64,000 nt of DNA from an uncultured Fibrobacter sp. (GTDB lineage Bacteria; Fibrobacterota; Fibrobacteria; Fibrobacterales; Fibrobacteraceae): positions 62,001-126,000 of the forward strand of contig NZ_CAMVDO010000002.1 of the NCBI RefSeq assembly GCF_947166265.1, in the 5' to 3' direction. Position 1 is the first letter of the stretch. Each line of letters starts with the position of its first letter. The position numbers and the translations under genes are program-made. Positions 23,882 to 32,091 of the stretch are shown one piece after another. The notes under the pieces are model-generated. The model was given only the letters and a program-made list of their open reading frames with translations. It searched no databases and was not told the origin of the DNA.

Positions 23882-25240
23882 CTATTTTGCGTCTGTTTCT
23901 GACTCGTGATGCGCCTTCGACACGAGGCTCATATAGATCGTACCGAGGATTGCGGCACAGAAGCTCCCGAGCAGAATGCCGAGCTTTGCAGAATCCTGAC
24001 GGTCGCCAACGTCAAAGGCGAGGCTTGCCACAAAGAGCGCCATCGTGAAGCCGATACCGGCGAGCATGCCGCCGCCCCAAAGAACCTTCCAGCTGTAGCT
24101 CGGCTTCACCGACACGCCAATCTTCACGGCCAAGAGGCTAAACAGGAAAATACCTATCGGCTTACCGAAAATCAGGGCGAGCGCCACCGCACCCATCACA
24201 GGCACTTCCACGCCACCGAGCTTGATTTCGACACCGGCGTTGCTGAGCGCGAACAGCGGCATAATGAAGAAGTTCACCCACGGCACGAGCGGCTTGAACA
24301 GGCGCTCCTGCATCGAGATACTTTCGCGGGCACCCTGCTTCAACAACGTAAACACCTCGTACTGTTCGTTGCGGTCCTTCGTTTCGCCCGAAAGCTTTCC
24401 GCCAACGCTCCCCGCAAACTGTGCAAGCTTTCCCTTCGCAAGCACGGGCTTTGCCGGCACCGAGAGTCCGAGCAGCACGCCCGCAATGGTCGGATGCACG
24501 CCACTCTTCACGAAGAACGCCCACACGGCAATGCCGATCACTCCATGCAGCAGGAGGTTCCTCACGCCTATACGGAACAGCACATTGATCAACACGAGCA
24601 GAGCAAATCCAGCTCCCAGCGCAAGGAAGTTGATTCCATCTCCACTCGGGTAGCCAATCGCAATCACCAGAATCGCACCGATATCGTCGGCAATCGCCAA
24701 TGTCAAGATCATTACGCGGAGCGCATGCGGCACCTTCTTTCCGAGAATCGCCATGCAGCCCACCACAAACGCAATATCGGTCGCCGTCGGGATACCCCAG
24801 CCATGCGCGGCACTATCCGCTCCATGCGGACACAAGGTCAAGTAAATCAGCGCGGGGAAAAGCATACCGCCCGCCGCGGCAATAATCGGCAGACTCGCCG
24901 CCTTCGGGTTCCTGAGTTCGCCGTAGGTCATCTCGCCCTTGACTTCGAGCCCGATATTGAAGAAGAAAATCGTCATCATCGCGTCGTTGATGAACCAGTG
25001 CAGGTCCGCAGACCCCACCCAGCTCCCAATCGTCATCGCGAAGGGCAAATGCCAAAAATGATGGTAACTTTCAGGTGCAAGGTTCGCCCACAGGAGGGCC
25101 GCAATCGTCATGATGATCAGGACGATACCGCCAGTCGTCTCCACCTTCATCAAGCGTTCCACCGGCGTAATAATCTTACGGATGGACGTTTCCGGGAACA
25201 AATCTTCTATTTTGTCGCTACTCGTAACTTTTGCGGACAT
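23882..25240 (-). CDS. nhaA: Na+/H+ antiporter NhaA
   Basis: An inner-membrane antiporter that exports sodium in exchange for protons. The ATG at 25240 (MSAKVTSS) follows AAAGG and is preferred to a GTG two codons earlier. Family marks: FFFNIGLEVKGEMTYGEL, GWGIPTATDIAFVVG, the ion-binding Asp pair in LTLAIADDIGAI, and GVHPTIAGVLLGL. 453 residues, longer than the E. coli form, with a hydrophilic insert (SGETKDRNEQYEV). It stands alone. Confidence 0.94.
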   Translation of the reverse strand: MSAKVTSSDKIEDLFPETSIRKIITPVERLMKVETTGGIVLIIMTIAALLWANLAPESYHHFWHLPFAMTIGSWVGSADLHWFINDAMMTIFFFNIGLEVKGEMTYGELRNPKAASLPIIAAAGGMLFPALIYLTLCPHGADSAAHGWGIPTATDIAFVVGCMAILGKKVPHALRVMILTLAIADDIGAILVIAIGYPSGDGINFLALGAGFALLVLINVLFRIGVRNLLLHGVIGIAVWAFFVKSGVHPTIAGVLLGLSVPAKPVLAKGKLAQFAGSVGGKLSGETKDRNEQYEVFTLLKQGARESISMQERLFKPLVPWVNFFIMPLFALSNAGVEIKLGGVEVPVMGAVALALIFGKPIGIFLFSLLAVKIGVSVKPSYSWKVLWGGGMLAGIGFTMALFVASLAFDVGDRQDSAKLGILLGSFCAAILGTIYMSLVSKAHHESETDAK

Positions 25241-25453
25241 AGCCACCTTTCTTTGGGGTTGAGTGATTCAGCCTTGCACCTTACAAAATAATCATTTTTT
25301 GTAAAAGTGACTGCCCCAAAAAGAACAAAAATGCGATTTTGGCGATAAAAGGGAGCAAATTGAGTTTAAACAGGGGCGAGCTCCATACAATGTAGAGATA
25401 ATTGCACCCTTTTCGCAATCATCTTCTGTTCACCACACCCTGTTAAGCCCCTG

Positions 25454-25493
25454 TTACATACTAAATGACAAGAAAACGACTTTTAGTATGTAA
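25454..25493. repeat. TTACATACT inverted repeat 1
   Basis: Perfect 12-bp arms TTACATACTAAA and TTTAGTATGTAA around 16 bases. First and longest member of the three-copy array. Confidence 0.8.
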
Positions 25494-25516
25494 TTCAACG
25501 TAATTTGCCAAAGCGC

Positions 25517-25556
25517 TTACATACTGACCAATCTTTTTTTTGCGCCCAGTATGTAA
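25517..25556. repeat. TTACATACT inverted repeat 2
   Basis: Perfect 10-bp arms TTACATACTG and CAGTATGTAA around 20 bases. The spacer differs from copy 1, so only the arms are conserved. Confidence 0.8.
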
Positions 25557-25664
25557 TTTTCATACAAATTAATCGCATTTAGTCAACAAAAAGCACCTTT
25601 TTACGCTCCAAATCCTATTTTGCAGGCGTAAAAGTCTCACATTCACCCCGTTTTCGCCCCAATT

Positions 25665-25703
25665 TTACATACTAAACAAGCTTTTTTCCAATTCAGTATG
25701 TAA
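25665..25703. repeat. TTACATACT inverted repeat 3
   Basis: Perfect 9-bp arms TTACATACT and AGTATGTAA around 21 bases. It is about 148 bp from copy 2, and about 90 bp before the promoter of the PD-(D/E)XK-like gene. Confidence 0.8.
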
Positions 25704-25790
25704 GCCTCACCCGCAAAGCCCTATTTTTTCCAAAAAAATTTCCCTTCACTCCAATTTAGGATACATCACCCGAGCAGCACCGCCCGCAAT

Positions 25791-25819
25791 TTGACAGAAT
25801 TTGCATTTTTTTGTACATT
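25791..25819 (+). promoter_or_regulatory. Strong promoter of the PD-(D/E)XK-like gene
   Basis: TTGACA, 17 bases, TACATT: the best sigma-70 match on the plus strand of this window. The expected start is near 25826, giving a leader of about 64 bases. Confidence 0.7.
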
Positions 25820-25831
25820 AGCAGCATTCCC

Positions 25832-25871
25832 AAGCGTTTGGTATGTCATAACAACATATCAGCGCTTTTTT
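25832..25871 (+). promoter_or_regulatory. Terminator-like hairpin in the 5' leader (candidate attenuator)
   Basis: Stems AAGCG/CGCTT and TATGT/ACATA nest around a CATAACA loop and are followed by TTTTGTTT. The hairpin ends 18 bases before the ATG, upstream of an intact AAGGA, so read-through would be required for expression. Confidence 0.45.
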
Positions 25872-25889
25872 GTTTAACAAGGAAAAACA

Positions 25890-26711
25890 ATGGGAATACA
25901 AGATATAACTCAACAAAGCGATCCGCTGGTTCTTGCGGCAAACAAGCAACGCACAGAACTTCGCGAACTGCTCGCCAAAATTCCTCCAAAGCCAAGACAT
26001 GCTCCAATAGGAAACCTTCGCGTCATTACAAACCACAACCGACCGCAATACTACATTGTTGATTCAAGCGATGCTCCCAACGGCACCTACCTTCCGAAAA
26101 GGGATATACGCAAGGCGGCGGCGATTGCGCAACGCGACTACAACAAGGACGCGGCGGAAGCCCTGAAAAAACAGATTGCGGTCATCGACCGGTTCCTTGC
26201 CGATTACCGGCCTGGCGCACTTGACGCAGCCTACACCGAGCTGCATCCGGGGCGCCGCGCCCTGGTGACGCCCGTGCGGGAATGCGACGAGGAATTCGTC
26301 GCGGCATGGCAACATTTCCCCTATACGGGGAAACCCTTCGAAATCAACGCCCCCGAATTCTTCTCGAGCACGGGCGTACGCGTCCGCTCGAAATCCGAAG
26401 TCATCATCGCGGACGCGCTCAGTCGCGCAAAGATTCCCTTCCGCTACGAATACCCCACCAGCATCAAGGGCTGGGGCACGCTCTACCCCGACTTCACCTG
26501 TCTCGACAAGCGAACCCGCGAAAAAATCATCTGGGAACATTTCGGACTCATGGGCGATCCCGATTACGCCGAAAACGCCATCCAGAAAATCGCACGCTAT
26601 GCCGCCAGCGGATACATTTTGGGCAAGAACTTCATCGCCACATTTGAAACGGGTACCACGCCGCTCTCCGTGAAGCAAGTGCAAGCCTACATCAAGGCGT
26701 TGCCAATGTAA
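25890..26711 (+). CDS. PD-(D/E)XK-like nuclease-fold protein of unknown role
   Basis: The C-terminal half carries a nuclease-like pattern: an early acidic helix (VRSKSEVIIADAL), then LYPDFTCLD with the first acid, then KIIWEHFGLMGDPDY with an ExH pair in place of ExK. RYAASGYILGKNFIATFETG follows. This arrangement is found in uncharacterised proteins of anaerobes. The N-terminal 150 residues hold a helical, Lys-rich part (RDIRKAAAIAQRDYNKD). ATG after AAGGA. No partner gene is apparent. The assignment is by eye. Confidence 0.6.
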   Translation: MGIQDITQQSDPLVLAANKQRTELRELLAKIPPKPRHAPIGNLRVITNHNRPQYYIVDSSDAPNGTYLPKRDIRKAAAIAQRDYNKDAAEALKKQIAVIDRFLADYRPGALDAAYTELHPGRRALVTPVRECDEEFVAAWQHFPYTGKPFEINAPEFFSSTGVRVRSKSEVIIADALSRAKIPFRYEYPTSIKGWGTLYPDFTCLDKRTREKIIWEHFGLMGDPDYAENAIQKIARYAASGYILGKNFIATFETGTTPLSVKQVQAYIKALPM

Positions 26712-26750
26712 AGAATTGCTCAAAATTATATATTTAGGACGGAGTCCAAA

Positions 26751-27179
26751 ATGAAACCATACGCCTTCGCCAAATTACTTGTCTTGACAGCGCCATTGTC
26801 CCTCTGCCAATGCGAGCGTTTTCCTGATCAAGACTATGACGAAGTCCATGTCGGTTTACATATTGAATGCCCGCCAGTTGCAGACTCATTAAAAATAACC
26901 GTCCGCAGCGACGAAGATGTCGTACTTCAATATATAGGGACGGGCGAATTGAATCCAGTTTTTGCCGGCAATAGGCTCGAATCCGAATACGAACTTGAAA
27001 TAGAATTTTTTTGTGATGACCAGTGGCAACGTGGAACCCCCTACCGCATAGAGGTCAAAAGCGGCGTTACGTCCATCTACCTAACGACTCGACCCGACGG
27101 CATCAGCCTATTTGATAATTTGTCCACAGGCAAATGTAACGAATTGTCCAACTACAAAATAATAGAGAAAAATAGCTGA
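26751..27179 (+). CDS. Small lipoprotein-like exported protein
   Basis: The N-terminal signal (FAKLLVLTAPLSLCQC) has cysteines where a lipobox could be. The mature part is about 120 residues and beta-rich (SLKITVRSDEDVVLQYIG). It follows GGACGGAG. The next gene encodes a protein of similar size and layout, ADSLxVxV core included, so the two look like diverged duplicates. Function unknown. Confidence 0.6.
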   Translation: MKPYAFAKLLVLTAPLSLCQCERFPDQDYDEVHVGLHIECPPVADSLKITVRSDEDVVLQYIGTGELNPVFAGNRLESEYELEIEFFCDDQWQRGTPYRIEVKSGVTSIYLTTRPDGISLFDNLSTGKCNELSNYKIIEKNS

Positions 27180-27188
27180 CAAGTTCCT

Positions 27189-27587
27189 ATGCGTATATTG
27201 ATTGCCTTACTCCTCTTTTTGCTTAGCTCCTGCAGCGATATTTTTTCGTTCTTTTGGCCTGATTTAGAATGCACAACACATATCAATATATATAAACCTA
27301 AAGGCGCCGACTCCTTGTATGTTGAAGTGTTCGCGGGCGATTCACTAATCTATTCAAAAAGCGACACAAACAATGTCTACTGGCTCGAAGAGAACCGCGA
27401 CATTGACAATTTTAACTGGACCGTAAACATGAAATTTTACTGGTCATCAGACTCCACTGAAAACAGGACTATCAATTTCTTTGTCAAGCGTCACAGCAAC
27501 ACAAGTTTATATATACTCAGTCCAGAAAATTCCCTTGAACAATCGCAATTCTTCGAATTGCAATATGACAACTTCTGCGATGATTAA
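27189..27587 (+). CDS. Small lipoprotein, paralogue of the upstream gene
   Basis: A clear lipobox: FLLSSC with Cys at about residue 15. The mature domain (GADSLYVEVFAGDSLIYS) parallels the upstream gene product. Nine bases separate the two genes, so they are one unit. No family is recognised. Confidence 0.62.
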   Translation: MRILIALLLFLLSSCSDIFSFFWPDLECTTHINIYKPKGADSLYVEVFAGDSLIYSKSDTNNVYWLEENRDIDNFNWTVNMKFYWSSDSTENRTINFFVKRHSNTSLYILSPENSLEQSQFFELQYDNFCDD

Positions 27588-27614
27588 ACTATAATTTGAC
27601 TATGCAAAAACGGC

Positions 27615-28388
27615 TTGGACACCTTGAAACCAGAGCTAGTAGTAGCAGGAGAAGTAGTAATAAGGCGCATTTACAATTTGAGCGTGATGGTAGACGGCAA
27701 AAAGTGCACATTCATGATGACCGTGCCTGAGGCCTACAAGACGCAGACTGAGCCCGAAGGAGTATTTTCACTGTACCCCGATGGTACGTCCATGAAAGAA
27801 CCTAAATCTATACAGGTAATGAACATGCCCGGCAGGAATGTAGGTCCCTGTTGTTCAGACGACAATGATGTGGACTTTTCCCGCGAAATGATCGCCGCTG
27901 TCGAAGAAACGGCCTGCATCGACAAGAAGCGCGTGTATGCAACGGGTTTCTCGATGGGCGGCAGTATGGCCCACCAGGTAGCCTGTTCCATGTCGGATGT
28001 CTTTGCCGCCGTTGCTACAGCAGGCATGGACTTGAACAAGACGAATAGTGCCAAATGCGAACCGGAAAGTCCCGTTTCTGTCATCATGTTCCGTGGCACG
28101 GGCGACCCCGTCTGCCGTTATCAGGGCGGCGACAGCGGTTACAACGACGGTTTGAACTTCCTCGGCGCCGAAGGGAGCTTCAGATTCTGGGCAGAAAAAG
28201 ACGGCTGCACCGGCGAGCCGACAACAAATTCCGACGGTTGCGAAGAATACTCCAACTGCAAGGATGGCACGAAAGTGGTTCTCTGCATCAACAAGGGCAC
28301 TCCAAACAAAGAGGGCGAAACCAATGGCCACAGTCAGGGCGATGCCACCATCGGCTGGCCATTCCTGAAGCAGTTCACGCTGCCTTAA
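27615..28388 (+). CDS. Degenerate CE1/LpqC-type esterase (probably a truncated copy)
   Basis: The body matches polyhydroxybutyrate-depolymerase/feruloyl-esterase-like enzymes: RVYATGFSMGGSMAHQVAC with the nucleophile, the Asp in FRGTGDPVC and the His in TNGHSQGD. Two parts are missing. There is no signal peptide (only a TTG start without ribosome site), and the segment with the His-Gly oxyanion loop that should follow VPEAYK is absent, so it jumps to VFSLYPDG. Intact family members are longer and exported. It is most likely inactive, although the frame is open. Confidence 0.55.
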   Translation: MDTLKPELVVAGEVVIRRIYNLSVMVDGKKCTFMMTVPEAYKTQTEPEGVFSLYPDGTSMKEPKSIQVMNMPGRNVGPCCSDDNDVDFSREMIAAVEETACIDKKRVYATGFSMGGSMAHQVACSMSDVFAAVATAGMDLNKTNSAKCEPESPVSVIMFRGTGDPVCRYQGGDSGYNDGLNFLGAEGSFRFWAEKDGCTGEPTTNSDGCEEYSNCKDGTKVVLCINKGTPNKEGETNGHSQGDATIGWPFLKQFTLP

Positions 28389-28409
28389 ACCGCAGCCGCA
28401 CTCCACCCT

Positions 28410-28537
28410 GCGGGGCAATATACACGAAACGCCCCGATTACTCTTTAGCTAAAGACTTTTGTATATTCTTATTGAAAAATAGGAGATACCCGGTTTGATT
28501 TTACGCCTTATGGGCGTGAGTCGGCGGGGCAATATAC
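28410..28537. repeat. 14-bp direct repeat bracketing a 100-bp segment
   Basis: GCGGGGCAATATAC at 28410-28423 and again at 28524-28537, the second copy ending three bases before the DUF58 start. The segment between holds a TATATT box and AGGAGATACC but no gene. Confidence 0.55.
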
Positions 28538-28540
28538 CAG

Positions 28541-29431
28541 ATGCTAGATAAAGAAGTTTTAAAGACCGTGAGCCGCATCGAGCTCAGCGTCCGCGGCACG
28601 CTCGATACCGTGATGACAGGCGCTTACCATAGTTCCTTCAAGGGGAATGGTATGGAGTTCAGCGAGGTCCGCGAGTACATGCCGGGCGACGACGTTCGTA
28701 CCATCGACTGGAACGTGACCGCGCGTACGGGCACGCCGTATGTGAAGAAGTTTATCGAAGAACGCGAAATGACCATGCTCCTTATGGTTGACGCGTCGAG
28801 CAGCTCCGAATTCGGTTCCGGCAAGCAGATGAAGGGCGAAGTCATGGCGACCTTGACCGCCCTGCTCGCTTTTGCCGCCATCAAGAACAACGACAAGGTC
28901 GGCCTGCTGATTTACACTGACCAGGTGGAACTCTTCATTCCGCCGGAGAAGGGGCGCAAGCACGTGCTGCGGCTCATCCGCGAGATCCTTTACTTCAAGC
29001 CGCAGCACCACGGCACGAACACTCAAGTGGCCCTTGAGTATGCAGGCAAAATCCTGAACCGTCGTGCCGTCGTCGTGGTGATGAGCGACTTCCTCGACGA
29101 AGGTTTCGAAAACGCCTTCAAGATTCTCCGTAAGCGCCACGACGTGCTTGCGGTTTCCGTCGTCGACCCCCGCGAAATGGAACTCCCGCCCGCAGGCCTC
29201 GTAGAACTCGAGGATCCAGAAACTGGCGAAACGCTCCTGATCGACACCGGCGACGCCGCCTTCCGCGAAGCATTCGCCCGCGAGGCAAAGCGCCAAGGCA
29301 AGGCGACCAAGGAACTGTTCCAGCGAATGTCCATCGACTTCGTGCGCATTGAAACTCACGACGACTTCAAGGAAACGGTGGCACCGCTCATCGAGCACTT
29401 CCGCCGCCGCGCCAAGAAGAACCGTTCGTAA
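28541..29431 (+). CDS. DUF58 protein (MoxR/Bat-associated, vWA-like)
   Basis: The DUF58 core is clear: GMEFSEVREYMPGDDVRTIDWNVTARTG, FIEEREMTMLLMVDASSS and MSDFLDEGF. Such proteins normally accompany a MoxR AAA+ ATPase and BatA-E proteins. Here the MoxR gene is not adjacent, while Bat-like TPR genes lie at 34.4-35.9 kb. There is no obvious Shine-Dalgarno; an in-frame TGA closely upstream fixes the start. A terminator follows. Confidence 0.88.
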   Translation: MLDKEVLKTVSRIELSVRGTLDTVMTGAYHSSFKGNGMEFSEVREYMPGDDVRTIDWNVTARTGTPYVKKFIEEREMTMLLMVDASSSSEFGSGKQMKGEVMATLTALLAFAAIKNNDKVGLLIYTDQVELFIPPEKGRKHVLRLIREILYFKPQHHGTNTQVALEYAGKILNRRAVVVVMSDFLDEGFENAFKILRKRHDVLAVSVVDPREMELPPAGLVELEDPETGETLLIDTGDAAFREAFAREAKRQGKATKELFQRMSIDFVRIETHDDFKETVAPLIEHFRRRAKKNRS

Positions 29432-29461
29432 TCACGAGCCATAACAACGAAATTATAAAAG

Positions 29462-29491
29462 CCCTCAATTATTATTGAGGGTTTATTTTGT
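29462..29491 (+). terminator. Terminator of the DUF58 gene, possibly bidirectional
   Basis: A perfect 8-bp stem CCCTCAAT/ATTGAGGG with TATT loop and TTTATTTTGTT after it. The preceding A/T-rich run could serve the convergent AAA+ gene in the other direction. Confidence 0.85.
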
Positions 29492-29605
29492 TCGCCGTCA
29501 AATAGCAAGAAACCGTGCAGGCTTTCGCCCACACGGTCCCTTACCACAACACACCGGCAGGATGCACGGTATCTTTAGAGAGTAAACTCTTTCGACGCTC
29601 CGCTT

Positions 29606-32041
29606 TTAAAAGCCCATGGTACGGCCAGCATGGGCATCCTTGGCGCTCAGCTCCTTGCGGAGTTCCGCCTCGATGCGGCTTGCGGTGCGCACACTTTCGG
29701 GCAGGAAACGCAGGCGGCCATTCACCGCGTTGAAATCGCCCGGCGTAAGCATCGGGAGGTTCGCGACGGTATCCGGACAGGAGAGCGTCGGGAAGAACAC
29801 ATCCCACATGTGACGGACTCCTTCAGGTTTCAGGTAGCCGAACCCGAGCTTCAGCGCGAAACGACGGCGGCTCGCCGCATCCAGGGAACTGTCGAAGTTC
29901 GTCGCCGCGATAAAGATTCCCTTGAAGCTTTCCATGCGGGTGAGGATTTCGTTCACCTTCGAAACTTCGTGGCCCTGCATAGCACCGGAGCGGTCACGCA
30001 GGAAACTGTCGGCTTCGTCGAAGAACAGAATCGACTTGGTGCGTTCCGCCTCTTCAAATGCGGCGGCAATCTGCGCTTCCGTCTGGCCCACGAACATTCC
30101 CAGAAGATCGCTCGCCTTGCGCACCACAAGGTTGCGGCCCAAGGTGCGCGCGATGTGGCGCACGAATTCCGTCTTGCCGGTTCCCGGAGGACCGTAAAGC
30201 AGAATGTTCAGCGAGTTCGGGGCCGAATTCTCGTCAAGTCCCTTCCACACCTTATCGTAAGCCTGCACGACCTCCATGATTTCGTCGACAGAGCCCTCGA
30301 TATTGAGGCCGCCCAGCGAGTACGACGGAGCGTGACATTCCACATCGCGAAGCGTGCCGTTCTTGATTCCGAGAAGTTGCGTATGCGCTTTCAGGATACG
30401 CGCCATGGTCGGGTACGCCTGGGTCGTGGCACCGCAGGCAAGCAGGTCACGCGTACGCTGCGTCGCCAGCGTAAATCCGCCGGCCATCGCAGGGTATTCC
30501 ACCACGAGCTTCAGCTTTTCTTCGGGCGTAAGCATCGTTTCGGCAGACTGCGCCTTAAGTACGGAGTCGAGCATACTCAGACGTTCATCCTTGGAAAGCC
30601 CCTTGAACGCAATCGAGAAATCGAAGCGGCGGCGGGTGCTCCCTTCCGTAAAGTGCAGGGAGTTGGTAATCCAGATGACGGGCGTACGCAGCGTTTCGAA
30701 GAAATGGTTCAGGCTCCCCTTCTCGAAGCCGTTCAGCACCAGGTCCGCCTCGTCGATCATGATGATGCCAGGCTGCTGTTCGCACTGCCAGTTGGCAAGC
30801 ATCGCCGCACGAACGCGGTAATACATCAGGCTCTGCGAGCGCGATTCCATGCGGCGTCCCTGTTCCGCATTGTCGGCATCGATACTCACTTCCCACAGCG
30901 GAAGCCCGGCTTCCTTCGCAATCGCCTTCGCAAGTTCGGTCTTGCCGGAACCCTCGACCCCGTAAAACAGGATGTTCAGCGGATGCTTGTAATCGTGATT
31001 CCGGATCATGTCGAGAGCAAGCGCCGCATCGAGATTTCCGCCCTGCAGCTGCGCAAACGGAACCGTTCCCGGTTCGGCAAGACGGAACGCCTTGAGCCCC
31101 GTACTGTCGCCATAGCCGTTTAGGTAGGACTGTACTTCCGGGGGAATGTCGAGTTCGTCGTCACACAGGTTCAGCATACGGAGCGTACCGTTCTTGCCCA
31201 ACAGACTCGAAACGTAGTCCTGGTCGAGGCCAGTCGCACGGGCAAGTTCGCGGAGCATGCTCTGCGTAATATTCGGCGGGCCGAAATGGCGACGGCGGCG
31301 GCCAAAGAACTCCCCATCCGAATCAATCTGCATATCCTCGCGATTGTGCAGCCACATATACACGAGCATTTCGGTCTCGTCATCATTCAGGCGATAGGTT
31401 TCCTTGACCTTCTGCACACGCTTGTAGACTCGGTCGTTTTCCGAGATCCCTCGAGAGAGCATCTTCAGCGCATACTTTTCGAAGTTCTCGCAGATAACAT
31501 TCTGTACGCGCTTGTATAGGAACGGCGCCATCGAAGACGGCTCGACATCGGCTATCGTCTTGAGCAGATTTCCGGTCACCTGGTCGCGAGCGCCTAGCTT
31601 GATTTCCTTACGGTAGCGGCAAATCTGCCTTAGAAAGCGGCTATCGCAATATTCCGTGTCCATCACGACTTCGTCCGGGTCTTCAAACGAGCCATCTTCA
31701 TCGAAGATTTCGTCGAAAACATCTTCATCGATTGCATCGCAACCCCGGTCATTGTTGAACTCGACCGGTTGCTTTTTCTTTTTCGCCGCCGGGCGTTTCG
31801 GCTTGATATAACCGCCAAGGGTCTCGATAAACCCTTCCACGATGGCACTACGGTAAGGCTCGTTCACCAAGCGGATAGCGATTTCCTTGTTCAGGCTTTC
31901 AGGGCTGTCGCGGACAATGCGCACCCAGTACTCCAGGATCTTGAGGTCCGCAAAATCCAGCTTGTTCGATCTTGTACCAGAGCGCCTGTCCGACTTTTTC
32001 AGGCTCTGATAAACTTTTTTGAAATAGGGGGTAGTCTGCAT
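29606..32041 (-). CDS. Double AAA+ ATPase with acidic N-terminal region
   Basis: Two AAA+ modules are visible. The first has Walker A GVEGSGKTE (about 361) and Walker B IIMIDEAD (about 426). The second has Walker A GPPGTGKTE (about 617) and Walker B ILFFDEAD, with sensor ATNFDSS and RRRF. The first 330 residues contain a Lys patch, then a strongly acidic stretch (DEDVFDEIFDEDGSFED). It is 50 bases downstream of a sigma-like regulator. The overall layout fits remodelling ATPases, but the target is unknown. Confidence 0.8.
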   Translation of the reverse strand: MQTTPYFKKVYQSLKKSDRRSGTRSNKLDFADLKILEYWVRIVRDSPESLNKEIAIRLVNEPYRSAIVEGFIETLGGYIKPKRPAAKKKKQPVEFNNDRGCDAIDEDVFDEIFDEDGSFEDPDEVVMDTEYCDSRFLRQICRYRKEIKLGARDQVTGNLLKTIADVEPSSMAPFLYKRVQNVICENFEKYALKMLSRGISENDRVYKRVQKVKETYRLNDDETEMLVYMWLHNREDMQIDSDGEFFGRRRRHFGPPNITQSMLRELARATGLDQDYVSSLLGKNGTLRMLNLCDDELDIPPEVQSYLNGYGDSTGLKAFRLAEPGTVPFAQLQGGNLDAALALDMIRNHDYKHPLNILFYGVEGSGKTELAKAIAKEAGLPLWEVSIDADNAEQGRRMESRSQSLMYYRVRAAMLANWQCEQQPGIIMIDEADLVLNGFEKGSLNHFFETLRTPVIWITNSLHFTEGSTRRRFDFSIAFKGLSKDERLSMLDSVLKAQSAETMLTPEEKLKLVVEYPAMAGGFTLATQRTRDLLACGATTQAYPTMARILKAHTQLLGIKNGTLRDVECHAPSYSLGGLNIEGSVDEIMEVVQAYDKVWKGLDENSAPNSLNILLYGPPGTGKTEFVRHIARTLGRNLVVRKASDLLGMFVGQTEAQIAAAFEEAERTKSILFFDEADSFLRDRSGAMQGHEVSKVNEILTRMESFKGIFIAATNFDSSLDAASRRRFALKLGFGYLKPEGVRHMWDVFFPTLSCPDTVANLPMLTPGDFNAVNGRLRFLPESVRTASRIEAELRKELSAKDAHAGRTMGF

Positions 32042-32091
32042 GGGAACCTTCTTTTTAAAGTTGCTTGGCGAAATTTGCGAGTAATAGGTAC

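Larger units (their letters stand above)
25241..25790. other. Long gene-free region with inverted-repeat array
   Basis: No gene can be supported here. Near nhaA an inverted TTACAAAA/TTTTTGTAA lies within its leader. From 25454 on there are three copies of a TTACATACT/AGTATGTAA inverted repeat, listed separately. The remainder is A/T-rich without coding signs. Confidence 0.7.

Noticed and set aside
23906-25291. 461-residue plus-strand frame opposite nhaA
   Set aside because: Composition is His/Arg/Gln-rich shadow type. All NhaA motifs read on the minus strand.
25454-25703. The three TTACATACT repeats as a CRISPR array
   Set aside because: Only three units, inverted rather than direct, with irregular distances and no cas genes.
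29630-31123. 497-residue plus-strand frame opposite the double AAA+ gene
   Set aside because: No ribosome site or conserved motif; Walker motifs are on the minus strand.
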